A stretch of DNA of 64,000 bases from Mesorhizobium huakuii (GCF_014189455.1 NZ_CP050296.1:2166001-2230000); one strand, 5' to 3'; positions 38,258 to 47,555 are shown, numbered from the stretch's first letter. The notes: generated from the sequence alone by a model not told the origin. Made by a program: numbers and translations.

Positions 38258-39809
38258 TGCAATCGTCATCGGCGGCGGCCACAACGGCCTCGTCGCCGCC
38301 GCCACGCTGGCCAAAGCCGGCCACAAGGTGCTGGTGCTGGAAGCGGGCAGCGAAGTCGGCGGTGCCGCACGCACCGAGGAATTCGCCCCCGGCTTCCGCA
38401 TCTCCTCGATCGCTCATCTTCTGAACCGCCTGCATCCCGATGTGGTGAAGACGTTGGAGTTGGAGAAGCATGGGCTGCAATTTGCCCGCACGGACTTCCT
38501 GCCGTCTGTGGCGCTGTCAAAAGACGGCCCGGCGCTGATGCTGCATGGCGCCTATGGCGAGGTGCTGACCGGCGCCAGTTCCTCCGAGCAGTCGGCCTGG
38601 AAGGAACTGCGTGCGCAGCTGCTTCGCTATGCCGGCATCCTGAAACCGTTCCTCTCCCGACGCGCCCCCGATCTTGCCGGCATGTCGCTGCTTGAGACCG
38701 CTGTCCTCGGCCAGACTGCGCTGGCGCTGAAGAAGCTCGGCAAGGAGGATATGCGTGACTTCCTGCGCGTGCTCTTGATGAACGTCGCCGACCTGCTCGA
38801 CGAACAGCTCAGGGATGACAGGCTGAAAGGCCTGCTCGCCTTCGACGCGACGCTCGGCAGCCATCTCGGCCCGCGCTCGCCGACCTCGTTGCTCGGTCTC
38901 TACTATCGCCTGGCCGGCGAGACGGGCGGAGCGGCCGGTGCACAGGTCGTGCCGCAAGGCGGCATGGGCGCCGTCGTCGCCGCCATTCGCGCCGCGGCGG
39001 AGAAGGCCGATGTCACCATCCGCACCTCGGTTACCGCAGCAAAAATCATCGTCGAGAAAGGCCGCGCCGTCGGCGTCGCGCTCGACACGGGTGAGGAGTT
39101 GCGCGCCAGGACCATTGTCTCCGCCATCAATCCGGCGACCACTTTCCTCGAGCTTGTCGGCCCGCGCGAGATCGACACCGGTTTCGTGCGCAAGGTGAAA
39201 AACATCCGCATGAAGGGCGATACCGCCAAGCTGCATCTGGCGCTCGACCGGCCGCCACAGTTCACCGGTGCCGATGCCGCCGCTCACAAGGGCCGGCTGG
39301 TCATTGCGCCCTCGCCCGATCATGTCGAGCGCGCTTTCAACCCATGCAAATATGGCGAATTCTCACCCGAGCCGGTGATGGAGATCACCCTGCCCAGTCT
39401 TGCCGATCCATCGCTGGCGCCTGACGGCGCCTGTGTGCTCTCGGCGGTGGTGCAATACGCGCCCTACGCCTTGAAGGAAGGCTGGGCTGCCGGCAAGCCG
39501 AAATTCCTCAAGGTTGTCATGGCGCAGCTCGAGGCTCATGCGCCTGGCATCGGCAAGAGCGTCCTCCATGCCGAGCTGCTGACACCGGCCGATATCGAGG
39601 CGCGCTATCGCATGCCCGGCGGCCACTGGCACCATGGCGAGCTACAGGCCGACCAAATGCTGATCTCGCGCCCCGTCTCCGGCTGGTCGGGCTACGACAC
39701 GCCGCTCGAAGGACTGTTCCTGGCCGGCGCCGGCTCGCATCCCGGCGGCGGTGTCTCCGGTGCACCAGGGCTCAATGCCGCGCGACGCATCATTGCGATG
39801 AAGGGATAG
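38244..39809 (+). CDS. FAD-dependent oxidoreductase (phytoene desaturase-like), copy 2
   Basis: 521 residues, intact. N-terminal FAD fold DAIVIGGGHNGLVAAATLAK and C-terminal FAD motif LEGLFLAGAGSHPGGGVSGAP match the preceding gene, so the two are paralogues that may form a heterodimer or act on successive intermediates. Coupled to the upstream gene by overlap and three bases from the GcvT-like gene. The usual carotenoid genes (crtB, crtE) are absent, so carotenoid synthesis is unlikely. Confidence 0.85.
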   Translation: MTSFDAIVIGGGHNGLVAAATLAKAGHKVLVLEAGSEVGGAARTEEFAPGFRISSIAHLLNRLHPDVVKTLELEKHGLQFARTDFLPSVALSKDGPALMLHGAYGEVLTGASSSEQSAWKELRAQLLRYAGILKPFLSRRAPDLAGMSLLETAVLGQTALALKKLGKEDMRDFLRVLLMNVADLLDEQLRDDRLKGLLAFDATLGSHLGPRSPTSLLGLYYRLAGETGGAAGAQVVPQGGMGAVVAAIRAAAEKADVTIRTSVTAAKIIVEKGRAVGVALDTGEELRARTIVSAINPATTFLELVGPREIDTGFVRKVKNIRMKGDTAKLHLALDRPPQFTGADAAAHKGRLVIAPSPDHVERAFNPCKYGEFSPEPVMEITLPSLADPSLAPDGACVLSAVVQYAPYALKEGWAAGKPKFLKVVMAQLEAHAPGIGKSVLHAELLTPADIEARYRMPGGHWHHGELQADQMLISRPVSGWSGYDTPLEGLFLAGAGSHPGGGVSGAPGLNAARRIIAMKG

Positions 39810-39812
39810 ATC

Positions 39813-41072
39813 ATGGCCCAGGCAACCAGGAAAAAGCCCGCTGCAAAGACGGCCGACGCGACCGTTTCCGCCCGCATCGCCGCGCAAGGTCATTTCCGCA
39901 CGCTGCGCCTCGGCACGCCGTTCCAGCCGCGCCTCGATGCGCTGGCCAAAACCCAGGACTGGTACAATTGGGCCGGCTATCGTGCGCCGCATTCGCTGTG
40001 GGACGAGGAGCTCGAATATTTCGCCATCCGCAGCCAGGCGGCGCTGCTCGACATCTCGCCGATGATCAAATACCGGATCGAGGGGCCGGACGCCGAAGCC
40101 TTCCTCGACCGCGTCACCTTGCGCGACGTCACCAAACTCAAACCCGGCCGCGTCCACTACACCGCATGGTGTGATGACGAGGGTTTTGTCCTCGACGACG
40201 GCACGCTGTTCCGCCTCTCGCCGACCCGCTTCCGCCTCTGTTCGCAAGAGCGTCATCTGCCGTGGCTGCTCGACAGTGCTATTGGATTCAACGTCACCGT
40301 CGAAGAAGAAACCGAGGCCGTCGCCGGGCTCGCGCTGCAAGGTCCAACCTCCTTCGCCGTGCTGCGCGATGCCGGCTTCGCTGGTGTCGAGAAGCTCAGG
40401 GTTTTCGACCTTGCGGATTTCTCGCACGACGGCGCAACCGTCACCATCTCGCGCACCGGCTTCACCGGCGATCTCGGCTACGAACTGTTCGTGCCGGCCG
40501 ACAAGGCGCTGAGCCTGTGGGACCGGTTGATGACAGCGGGCGAGCTACGCGGCATCCGCGCCATCGGCTATACCGCACTCAATCGTGCCCGGCTCGAGGC
40601 CGGGCTGATCGTCGCCAATGCCGACTTCACCACCGCCGAGCATGCCATCCGCGCCGACCGCTTGCGCAGGCCCGATGAGATCGGTCTCGGCTTCATGATC
40701 GATCCGGAGAAAGCCCATTTCAACGGCCGCAGCGCCATCCTCGAAGCGCGCGCCAAACGCAAGCTGCGCCATGTGCTGGTCGGGCTGGAGATCGAAGGCA
40801 ACATCCCGGCCGAACACGCCATCGTCTATCACAAGAAGCATCAGGAGGTCGGCCTGGTCAGTGCCGCCATGTGGTCGCCGATGGCCAAGCGCAACATCGC
40901 CATCGCCTCGCTGGCGCGGCCCTATGGTGATACTGTCGTGGAAGACCTCTGGGTCGAGATCTACGCCATGCGCGAGCTGCAGTATCAGAAGCTGATGAAG
41001 CGGGCCAAGGTGATGCCACGGCCCTTCATCAAGCTCGATCGCCGCACCGCCAATCCGCCGGCGGATTTCTGA
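39813..41072 (+). CDS. Aminomethyltransferase GcvT-like protein
   Basis: 419 residues. It has the GcvT/YgfZ fold: an N-terminal YNWAGYRAPHSLWDEELEYF region, folate-binding RTGFTGDLGYELFVP, and a C-terminal barrel domain. GcvT relatives transfer one-carbon units from a methylated or aminomethyl substrate to tetrahydrofolate. A Lys/Ala-rich lead of about 25 residues precedes the domain. No gcvP or gcvH is nearby, so it is not the glycine cleavage system; beside two flavin enzymes it fits oxidative demethylation in which the released carbon is captured by folate. Confidence 0.86.
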   Translation: MAQATRKKPAAKTADATVSARIAAQGHFRTLRLGTPFQPRLDALAKTQDWYNWAGYRAPHSLWDEELEYFAIRSQAALLDISPMIKYRIEGPDAEAFLDRVTLRDVTKLKPGRVHYTAWCDDEGFVLDDGTLFRLSPTRFRLCSQERHLPWLLDSAIGFNVTVEEETEAVAGLALQGPTSFAVLRDAGFAGVEKLRVFDLADFSHDGATVTISRTGFTGDLGYELFVPADKALSLWDRLMTAGELRGIRAIGYTALNRARLEAGLIVANADFTTAEHAIRADRLRRPDEIGLGFMIDPEKAHFNGRSAILEARAKRKLRHVLVGLEIEGNIPAEHAIVYHKKHQEVGLVSAAMWSPMAKRNIAIASLARPYGDTVVEDLWVEIYAMRELQYQKLMKRAKVMPRPFIKLDRRTANPPADF

Positions 41073-41074
41073 CC

Positions 41075-41320
41075 ATGGCCGACGAAGCGGAGCTGGAAGC
41101 GGCCGAGCAGTGGCAGCTGGTCAACACGCCGCTCGGCGAAAAATGGTCCGGCCGCACGCGCTATGCCGCCGCCATGTTCTTCTACAAGCGCGACGAGATG
41201 AGTGCCGAGACACTCGAAGTCTACCGCATCTGCGCGCGGCTGGACTCAGAGAACCCGCTGCCGATCATCCGCGACCGCGGCATCGGCAAGGACTGGCTGA
41301 AAAGGATGGGTTTCGAGTAG
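41075..41320 (+). CDS. Conserved-looking small protein of unknown function in the amine operon
   Basis: 81 residues, soluble and acidic at the start (MADEAELEAAEQWQLVNTPL), with a basic C-terminal half (RDRGIGKDWLKRMGFE). It begins three bases after the GcvT-like stop codon, so it is certainly co-transcribed. No cofactor motif, cysteine cluster or membrane segment is seen. It may be a small subunit or assembly factor of the flavin/GcvT enzymes; I do not recognise a family. Confidence 0.75.
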   Translation: MADEAELEAAEQWQLVNTPLGEKWSGRTRYAAAMFFYKRDEMSAETLEVYRICARLDSENPLPIIRDRGIGKDWLKRMGFE

Positions 41321-41330
41321 CGCCTGCGCG

Positions 41331-42389
41331 CTATCCAATGGTTCTTTCGAGCATGCTCAACCAGTTGCGGTAAGCGATCTTCTCGATCAGCGCCCGGCCG
41401 AAACCACGCGCGGCCAACGCATCGATCAGCTTCGGCAGGCCGGCGACGTCGCCGATGACGGCCGGGATCATGGCGCCGTCGAAATCGGAGCCGAGGCCGA
41501 CGCCGTCCTCACCCAGCGCCTGCAGCAGGGAATCGACATGACGCACCATGATGTCGAGGCTGGTGTCGGCATTCATGCGGCCGTCCTCGCGCAGGAAGCC
41601 GGTCGCGAAGTTCAGCCCGACCATGCCGCCGGACTCGCGGATGGCGCCGAGCTGCCAGTCGGTGAGATTGCGCGAATGGGTGCAGAGCGCATGCACGTTG
41701 GAGTGGGTGGCGACCAGTGGTGCATCACTAAGCGCAACCACGTCGCGAAAACCTTTCTCGTTGAGGTGCGAGAGGTCGATCATGATCTTCAGCTGATTGC
41801 AGGCCTTGACCAGCGCCTTGCCGGCATCGGTCAGCCCCGGGCCGGTGTCCGGCGAGGACGGAAAGCGGAACGGCACGCCGTTGCCGAAGGCGTTCGGCCG
41901 GCTCCAGACGATACCGAGCGAACGCAGGCCGGCGGCATGCAGCACGTCGAGCATGGTCAGTTCGGGATCGATCGCCTCGACGCCCTCGATGTGGAAAACC
42001 GCGGCGATCGTGCCTTTGGCCATGGCGTTGTGTATGTCGCCGGCAGTGCGGCAGACGGCCAGAGCCCCGGCCCGTTCCAGCCGGAACAGGATCGAGGCCA
42101 TCGCGATCGTCGAGTTCAGCGCATCGGCGCGCGGCACCTCCGGCGGCAGCGGCTCGCTGTCGCTCGGTGCCGAGGGTACGGCGCTGCGCCTGGCCTTCTC
42201 GACCGGCGGCGGAAAGATCGCGAACATGCCGCCGGCAAAGCCGCCCGCCTTGGCGCGCGGCAGGTCGATATGGCCGCCCGACTTGCCTTCGACGAACAGC
42301 TTTTCGACGTCCGTGTCCTTCGACTGATACAGCCTGAGCAGCGTATCGTTGTGGCCGTCGAAGACGGGGACGAGGTCGGTTTCGGTCAT
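41331..42389 (-). CDS. M19-family membrane dipeptidase-like zinc hydrolase
   Basis: 352 residues from the ATG at 42389 (a GTG at 42419 is an alternative, neither with a strong ribosome-binding site). The zinc-binding N-terminal DGHNDTLLRL motif and FHIEGVEAID, ATHSNVHALCTHSRNLTD and GLGSDFDGAMIP are the standard M19 landmarks. These enzymes cleave dipeptides, including those with a C-terminal D-residue. It is convergent with the amine operon and closes it on the right. A role in freeing the cluster's substrate from a peptide or conjugate is possible. Confidence 0.88.
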   Translation of the reverse strand: MTETDLVPVFDGHNDTLLRLYQSKDTDVEKLFVEGKSGGHIDLPRAKAGGFAGGMFAIFPPPVEKARRSAVPSAPSDSEPLPPEVPRADALNSTIAMASILFRLERAGALAVCRTAGDIHNAMAKGTIAAVFHIEGVEAIDPELTMLDVLHAAGLRSLGIVWSRPNAFGNGVPFRFPSSPDTGPGLTDAGKALVKACNQLKIMIDLSHLNEKGFRDVVALSDAPLVATHSNVHALCTHSRNLTDWQLGAIRESGGMVGLNFATGFLREDGRMNADTSLDIMVRHVDSLLQALGEDGVGLGSDFDGAMIPAVIGDVAGLPKLIDALAARGFGRALIEKIAYRNWLSMLERTIG

Positions 42390-42533
42390 AGGGGGATCAT
42401 TCAGTTCGTTTGTCGGCACGGCGAGATATCATATCTAGGCAAGATATCCGGTCGCGGCAAATGACAAAGCCAGCCGGCAGCGGGGACTACCCCTTTATCC
42501 CCCCGCTGCAGCCTATCGATGACGTGCCTGCAC

Positions 42534-42833
42534 CTACTGCTTCAGCACGTCAGCCCATTCCGCGTGGCGGCGGAACTGGGCGTTGGCGAACGGGCAAAGC
42601 GGGATGATCTTCTTGCCCGCCGCGCGCGCATCCTCGACAGCGCGGGTGACGAGCCGAAGCCCGGCGCCCTGGCCGCGAAACGCGTCCGGCACTTCGGTGT
42701 GGTCGATGATGATCTGGTGTTCGCCGATCTTGGTGAAGGTCATCTCGGCCTCGGCGCCGCCGGGGCCACGCAGCACATAGCGCCCTTTGGAGCCGCGGGC
42801 TTCCAGTTCGATTTCGGGCAGTTGGTCGGGCAT
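42534..42833 (-). CDS. GNAT-like N-acetyltransferase (YjdJ type), small
   Basis: 99 residues with the compact acetyl-CoA fold of the YjdJ/Gcn5-related group: HTEVPDAFRGQGAGLRLV is the pyrophosphate-binding loop and KKIIPLCPFANAQFRRH the typical end. It sits three bases from the upstream hydrolase gene and is the last of a three-gene leftward operon. Substrate unknown. Confidence 0.85.
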   Translation of the reverse strand: MPDQLPEIELEARGSKGRYVLRGPGGAEAEMTFTKIGEHQIIIDHTEVPDAFRGQGAGLRLVTRAVEDARAAGKKIIPLCPFANAQFRRHAEWADVLKQ

Positions 42834-42835
42834 GT

Positions 42836-43456
42836 CTAAACTCCTTGAGCGACGCCGGCAAAGAGCCGCCGGGCCGCTTCGATTTCATTTGGCCGCACCT
42901 CGTGCCCGCCTTCGTGCCACTCCACTGTGACATCGGCGCCATCGGCACGCAAATAGGCCTCGAGCCGCGTCGTCAGGTTCGGCGGGCAGATCGGATCGCG
43001 CTTGCCGGCGGTCAGCAACATGTGGCGGCCGGCGAGGCTGCCCTTGACCTGCGGTTCGAACGGGATCAGCGGATGCATCAGCACCGTGGCGTCGAACAGC
43101 CCGGGCTCGGCGAACACCACCGAGGCCAGTATGTTGGCACCGTTGGAATAGCCGAGGCCAAGCACCGCCGAGGGCTTCGCCGCTTCGACATGCGCCTTGA
43201 CGAAGGCCACCATCTTGTCCGTTGCCCGCGCCAGATCGTCCATGTCGTAGACACCCTCGCCGGTGCGACGAAAGAAGCGCGCCGCACCGTATTCGGACAC
43301 ATCGCCGCGTGGCGAGATGATGGTGGCCTGGGGCACGAGATCGCGCCCTGGCGACAGAAGCTGGCTCTCGTCACCGCCGGTGCCGTGGAAGACGAAAAGC
43401 AAGGGACCGCCCGGCGAACCGGGCAGCACCTTGTGGATGTAAGCGTCCTTGCTCAT
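42836..43456 (-). CDS. Alpha/beta hydrolase (MhqD/phospholipase-carboxylesterase type)
   Basis: 206 residues. LLFVFHGTGGDESQLLSPG provides the oxyanion loop, LGLGYSNGANILAS the serine nucleophile (GYSNG), and the C-terminal EWHEGGHEV the histidine. It is a small cytosolic carboxylesterase. It is four bases from the ring-cleaving dioxygenase gene, the pairing seen in mhq quinone-resistance operons, where the hydrolase is thought to act on the ring-cleavage product. Confidence 0.87.
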   Translation of the reverse strand: MSKDAYIHKVLPGSPGGPLLFVFHGTGGDESQLLSPGRDLVPQATIISPRGDVSEYGAARFFRRTGEGVYDMDDLARATDKMVAFVKAHVEAAKPSAVLGLGYSNGANILASVVFAEPGLFDATVLMHPLIPFEPQVKGSLAGRHMLLTAGKRDPICPPNLTTRLEAYLRADGADVTVEWHEGGHEVRPNEIEAARRLFAGVAQGV

Positions 43457-43460
43457 GGTC

Positions 43461-44393
43461 TTAGCCTTCCAGCTTCTGCAGGTGCTGTTCGAGATAGGGC
43501 CGCAAATGCTGGTGCTGCGTCGGCAGCTTCAGCGCTTCGCCCAGATGCGCGGTGTCCTCATCCCTGTCGAACCCCGGCTCATTGGTGGCGACTTCGAACA
43601 GCACGCCGCCCGGCGTGCGGAAATAGATCGCCCAGAAATAGTCGCGGTCGATCACCGGCGTCACCCCATAGCCTGTGTCCATCAACGCCTTGCGCACTTC
43701 GAGCTGCTTGGCGCGGTTCTCGACGGCGAAGGCGACGTGGTGGACCGAGCCGGCACCGAGATCGGCGAAGGCTGCGGTCGGCAGCGATTCGATGTCGACG
43801 ACATCGGCACCACTGCCGTTCTTCATGGCAAGCCGTCTGACATTGCCCGATTTGTCGACTTCCTCGTAGCCCATGAATTTCAACAGCTCCTCGGTGGCGC
43901 CGCCATCCTTCAGCCTGAGCGAAACCGAGTGAAAGCCGCGGATCGCCTCGTCAGTCGGGATGCCGCCTTTGGCCCATGGCGTTCTGCTATCGGCCTTGTC
44001 CTCGACAAGCGCGAAACCGTCGCCGTCAGGACCGGCAAATCTGAGCCGCTTCTCACCGAAACTCTCCTCGCGGGAAACACCGCTCACACCTTCGTCGGCG
44101 AAGCGCTTTTCCCAATAGGCGAGCGTGCCTTCCGGCACCGAGTAGACCGTGGTGCCGACTTCGCCGACGCCGTGACGGCCCTTGCCGATGTTGGGAAACG
44201 GAAAATAGGTCATAACCGAACCCGGCGTGCCAGCCTCGTCGCCATAATAGAGGTGGTAGACGTCGGGCGCGTCGAAATTGACTGTCTTTTTGACCCGGCG
44301 CAGGCCGAGCTTGTGGGTGAAGAAATCATTGTTCTGGCGCGCATCCCTGGCCATCGAGGTGACGTGATGCAGGCCCTTGATCTGGTCGAGCAT
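43461..44393 (-). CDS. Ring-cleaving dioxygenase, VOC/glyoxalase family (MhqA/MhqO-like)
   Basis: 310 residues from the ATG at 44393, preceded by GGAAGGAGC. Two vicinal-oxygen-chelate modules are visible: IKGLHHVTSMARDARQNNDF at the start and GSVHHVAFAVENRAKQLEV in the second half, with ATPGG/FRTPGGVLFEVAT-type metal-binding glutamate. Members open hydroquinone or catechol rings and protect against quinone stress. First gene of the three-gene operon; no MarR-type regulator is adjacent, unlike in Bacillus. Confidence 0.87.
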   Translation of the reverse strand: MLDQIKGLHHVTSMARDARQNNDFFTHKLGLRRVKKTVNFDAPDVYHLYYGDEAGTPGSVMTYFPFPNIGKGRHGVGEVGTTVYSVPEGTLAYWEKRFADEGVSGVSREESFGEKRLRFAGPDGDGFALVEDKADSRTPWAKGGIPTDEAIRGFHSVSLRLKDGGATEELLKFMGYEEVDKSGNVRRLAMKNGSGADVVDIESLPTAAFADLGAGSVHHVAFAVENRAKQLEVRKALMDTGYGVTPVIDRDYFWAIYFRTPGGVLFEVATNEPGFDRDEDTAHLGEALKLPTQHQHLRPYLEQHLQKLEG

Positions 44394-44618
44394 TGTCTTG
44401 CTCCTTCCCTTGGTGTTTGTGCGGCCCTCGCCGCTGTCCACGCCAATATGAGGACACCCATGCTTGCGGCAAAGGCGGCAAACACAGAATGGACTGTGCT
44501 GTAAAAGTGAACGATGGAAAGAAATTTGTTCACCAATCGACTAACACGGGCGGCCTTGCGCCCTTGATGGAATCGGTTCCATGAATGGCATTCGACCAAC
44601 CAGCGAAAGGTATCGCGA

Positions 44619-46186
44619 GTGACAGGAAAAGCCAGGCGCCCGAATGTTCTCCTGATCGCTTGCGACCAGTGGCGCGGTGATTGCCTGTCGGCTGCCGGCC
44701 ATCCCGTGGTGAAGACGCCCAACGCCGACGCGCTGGCCGCCGAGGGCGTGCTGTTCAGGCGCCACTATGGCGGCGCCGCACCCTGTTCGCCGGCGCGCGC
44801 CTGCCTCTACACCGGCCTCTATCAGATGAACAACCGCGTTTGCCGCAACGGCTCACCGCTCGACGCCCGTCATGGCAACATCGCGCAGCACGCGCGCAGC
44901 ATCGGCTACGATCCGACGCTGTTCGGCTATACCGACGTGTCGCTCGATCCACGCCTGCTGGCACCCCCGTGATCCAAGGCTGAAAAGCTATGAAGGCGTG
45001 CTGCCGGGATTCACGGCGCGCCAGCTGCTGCCGGAGCACCAGAAGCAGTGGCTGTCCTGGCTGAAGCAGCAGGGCATCGATGCCAGCGCCGGATTTCCAG
45101 GCATCCACCGTCCCGTAGACGAGGACGACAGCGGCGACGCCGTGACCGAGGCACCGCCGATCTATTCGAAAGACCAGACGCCGGCGGCTTTCCTTGTCGG
45201 CGAGTTTCGCCGCTGGCTCGGCGAGCAGGAGCAGGCCACGCCCTGGTTCGCGCATCTTTCCTTCATCAGCCCGCATCCACCGTTCATCGTACCGGAGCCC
45301 TACAACACACAATACGATCCAGCCGACGGCCCGGCCTTTCACCGTGCGGAGAGCTGGCGGGCCGAAGCGCAAAGCCATCCCTATCTCGCCTATGATCTCA
45401 GCCGGCAGAAACGCGCGAAATTCCGCCCCGGCGCCGCGGGCAAGGTGCACGACTGGAGCGAGGATGATTTCCGCCGCATCCGGGCGATTTATTACGGCAT
45501 GATCTCGGAGGTCGACGCAAAGCTTGGCCTGGTATGGCAGGCGCTCAAGGCTTCGGGCGCGTGGGACGACACAATCATCGTTCTCACCTCGGATCACGCC
45601 GAGATGATGGGCGATCATTTCATGCTGGGCAAGGGCGGCTACTTCGATGGCAGCTACCATATCCCGCTGATCATTCGCGATCCGCGGCATGGCAAAGGCT
45701 GCCGGCGGCACGGTCGATCGCTTCACCGAAGCGGTAGACATCTTGCCCACGCTTATAGACCTGCTTGGCGAGCCGCCCGAACCACATCTCGACGGATGGT
45801 CGCTCAAACCATTCCTGAGCGGCGGAACCCCCGCTATCTGGCGCGACGCCGCGCATTGGGAGTTCGACTTCCGCTCGATCGCCGATGGCGAGGCCGAAGC
45901 GCATTTCGGCATTGCCTCTCGCCAGTGCAACCTGGCTGTCATCCGCACCAAAAAATTCAAATACGTGCATTTCGGCGGCGGCTTGCCACCCTTGCTTTTC
46001 AACGTCGAGACCGACCCTGGCGAACTGACCAACCTCGCCACCAGCCCCGCGCATCTGTCCACCCGTCTGGAATTCGCCGAACGGCTTCTCGCCTGGCGGG
46101 CCGAACATCTCGACCAGTCACTGGCGCTGGCGGAGTTAACGGACAATGGCGTGGTGGGACATGTGAGTAAGGCAGTGAGGGAGTGA
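44619..46186 (+). pseudogene. Sulfatase-superfamily phosphonate monoester hydrolase/phosphodiesterase-like enzyme, two frameshifts
   Basis: It starts at a GTG with AAAGG eight bases upstream. Three frames join end to end; removing one C from CCCCC at 44964-44968 and one A from AAA at 45694-45696 yields about 520 residues. The formylglycine motif is present as CSPAR near residue 57, with metal aspartate in LIACDQWRGD and LTSDHAEMMGDH. The middle and end (TGLYQMNNRV, WEFDFRS, KYVHFGGGLPPLLF) resemble rhizobial phosphonate monoester hydrolase rather than arylsulfatase. It could act on phosphonate monoesters, phosphodiesters or sulfates. The breaks look like sequencing errors. Confidence 0.83.
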
Positions 46187-46256
46187 AGGCGTAAGGCAGT
46201 AAGGCAGGAGTTTGGATACACCGGCACCGACGCCGCTGCCCTACTGCCCTACTGCC

Positions 46257-47555
46257 CTACTTCACAATCAACCGCTGCTGGTCGCGCTTCTCGGCATAGC
46301 TGCCCTTGTCATAGGCAGGCTGTGCCTCGAGCTGTTCCTTGGTGAAGGTGGTGTAGAGATATTTCTTGCCGTCCTTGTCGGTCATGAATTTGAGATTATC
46401 CAGACCGACCGCCACCTCCTTCTCGCCGATGCCAAGGAAGCCTCCGACATTGACGATCACCGCGTCGGTCTTCTTGTCGGGCGTCAGTACGACATCGCCG
46501 ATCTCCCCGACCTTGGCGTCGTTGGCGCCGTAGACCGTCGCACCCTTCAGATCGTCACCTCTGATTTCTCCAACCGGCATCTCGGTCAGAGCGGACTTGT
46601 CGATGGCAGCCGTCTGAGTCTGATCAGGGGCAATGGCATCAGGCGTAGCAGCTGTCTTGTCAGCCGGAGCGGCAGCAGGAGCGGCTGGCGCGGTTGCCGC
46701 CGGTTCGTTGGATGCCGTCGTTGCCGGCACCGGGTCATAGGCCTTGCGGTTGAAATCCGGCTGCGCCTGCAGCTCTTCCTTGGTGGTCTGCGCCACCAGC
46801 CAGCGGTCGCCGTTCTTCTCCGCCCACTGCGCCTTGCTGAAATCATAGGTGACATTCTTGGCGCCGAGGCCAAGGAAACCACCGACGCCGATGACCAGCG
46901 ATTCCGCCTTGCCTTCCTTGTTAAGCACGATGTCATTGACGCTGCCGATGTTCTGCGCGTCATCGCTGGTGCCGTTGTAGACGGTCTCGCCAATGATGTT
47001 GGTGGCAAGGTTGCCATCACCACGCTTCACCGGTTCGGCGGAGGCGGCGGCAGGAGCCTGCGCGGTATCCGTCGTCGCAGGAGCTGCCGGTGCTGCCGCG
47101 TCGGTGGAAGTGGCAGGAGCCGGCGCGGCGCCATAGGGCTTGCTGTCAAACTCAGGATGCGCCGTCAGTTCGTCCTTGGTGGTCTGGGCAACCAGCCAGC
47201 GGTCGCCGTTCTTTTCGGCCCACTGCAGCTTGTCATAGTCGAACGCGACATTCTTAGTGCCGACGCCAAGGAAGCCGCCGACGCCAATGACAACCGATTT
47301 TGCCATGCCGTCCTTGTCGAAGACGACATCGCTGACCTTGCCGATGTTCTCGGCGTCGTCGCCTGTGCCGTTATAGACGGATTCGCCGATGATGTTGGTG
47401 ACGATACTGCCTTCGGCGTGCGCCACCGGAGCGGCTGCGGCCGGCGCCTGAACGGCAGGAGCGTCGGCCGGAGCCGGGGTCGTCGCGGTCTGCGCAAAGG
47501 CGCCCGTCGCGATCAACGTTGCGAGTGCGGTCGTGGCTAAAAGAGTGCGTATCAT
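46257..47555 (-). CDS. Exported protein with three PRC-barrel domains
   Basis: 432 residues. A signal peptide (MIRTLLATTALATLIATGAFA) is followed by three PRC-barrel repeats, recognised by IIGESVYNG/IIGETVYNG/GATVYGAND and each with a GVGGFLG or NVGGFLG core, separated by Pro/Ala linkers. Repeats one and two are nearly the same and share KNGDRWLVAQTTK. PRC-barrels are interaction domains; exported ones in rhizobia are often stress-induced. A perfect EcfG promoter lies 91 bp upstream, which ties it to the general stress response. Confidence 0.85.
   Translation of the reverse strand: MIRTLLATTALATLIATGAFAQTATTPAPADAPAVQAPAAAAPVAHAEGSIVTNIIGESVYNGTGDDAENIGKVSDVVFDKDGMAKSVVIGVGGFLGVGTKNVAFDYDKLQWAEKNGDRWLVAQTTKDELTAHPEFDSKPYGAAPAPATSTDAAAPAAPATTDTAQAPAAASAEPVKRGDGNLATNIIGETVYNGTSDDAQNIGSVNDIVLNKEGKAESLVIGVGGFLGLGAKNVTYDFSKAQWAEKNGDRWLVAQTTKEELQAQPDFNRKAYDPVPATTASNEPAATAPAAPAAAPADKTAATPDAIAPDQTQTAAIDKSALTEMPVGEIRGDDLKGATVYGANDAKVGEIGDVVLTPDKKTDAVIVNVGGFLGIGEKEVAVGLDNLKFMTDKDGKKYLYTTFTKEQLEAQPAYDKGSYAEKRDQQRLIVK

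Noticed and set aside
36639..39809. Carotenoid biosynthesis by the two phytoene-desaturase-like genes
   Set aside because: No crtB, crtE or crtY-like genes are present; neighbours are amine-related.
39813..41072. Glycine cleavage system T protein
   Set aside because: gcvH and gcvP are missing, and the operon partners are flavin enzymes, so a GcvT-like role in demethylation is preferred.
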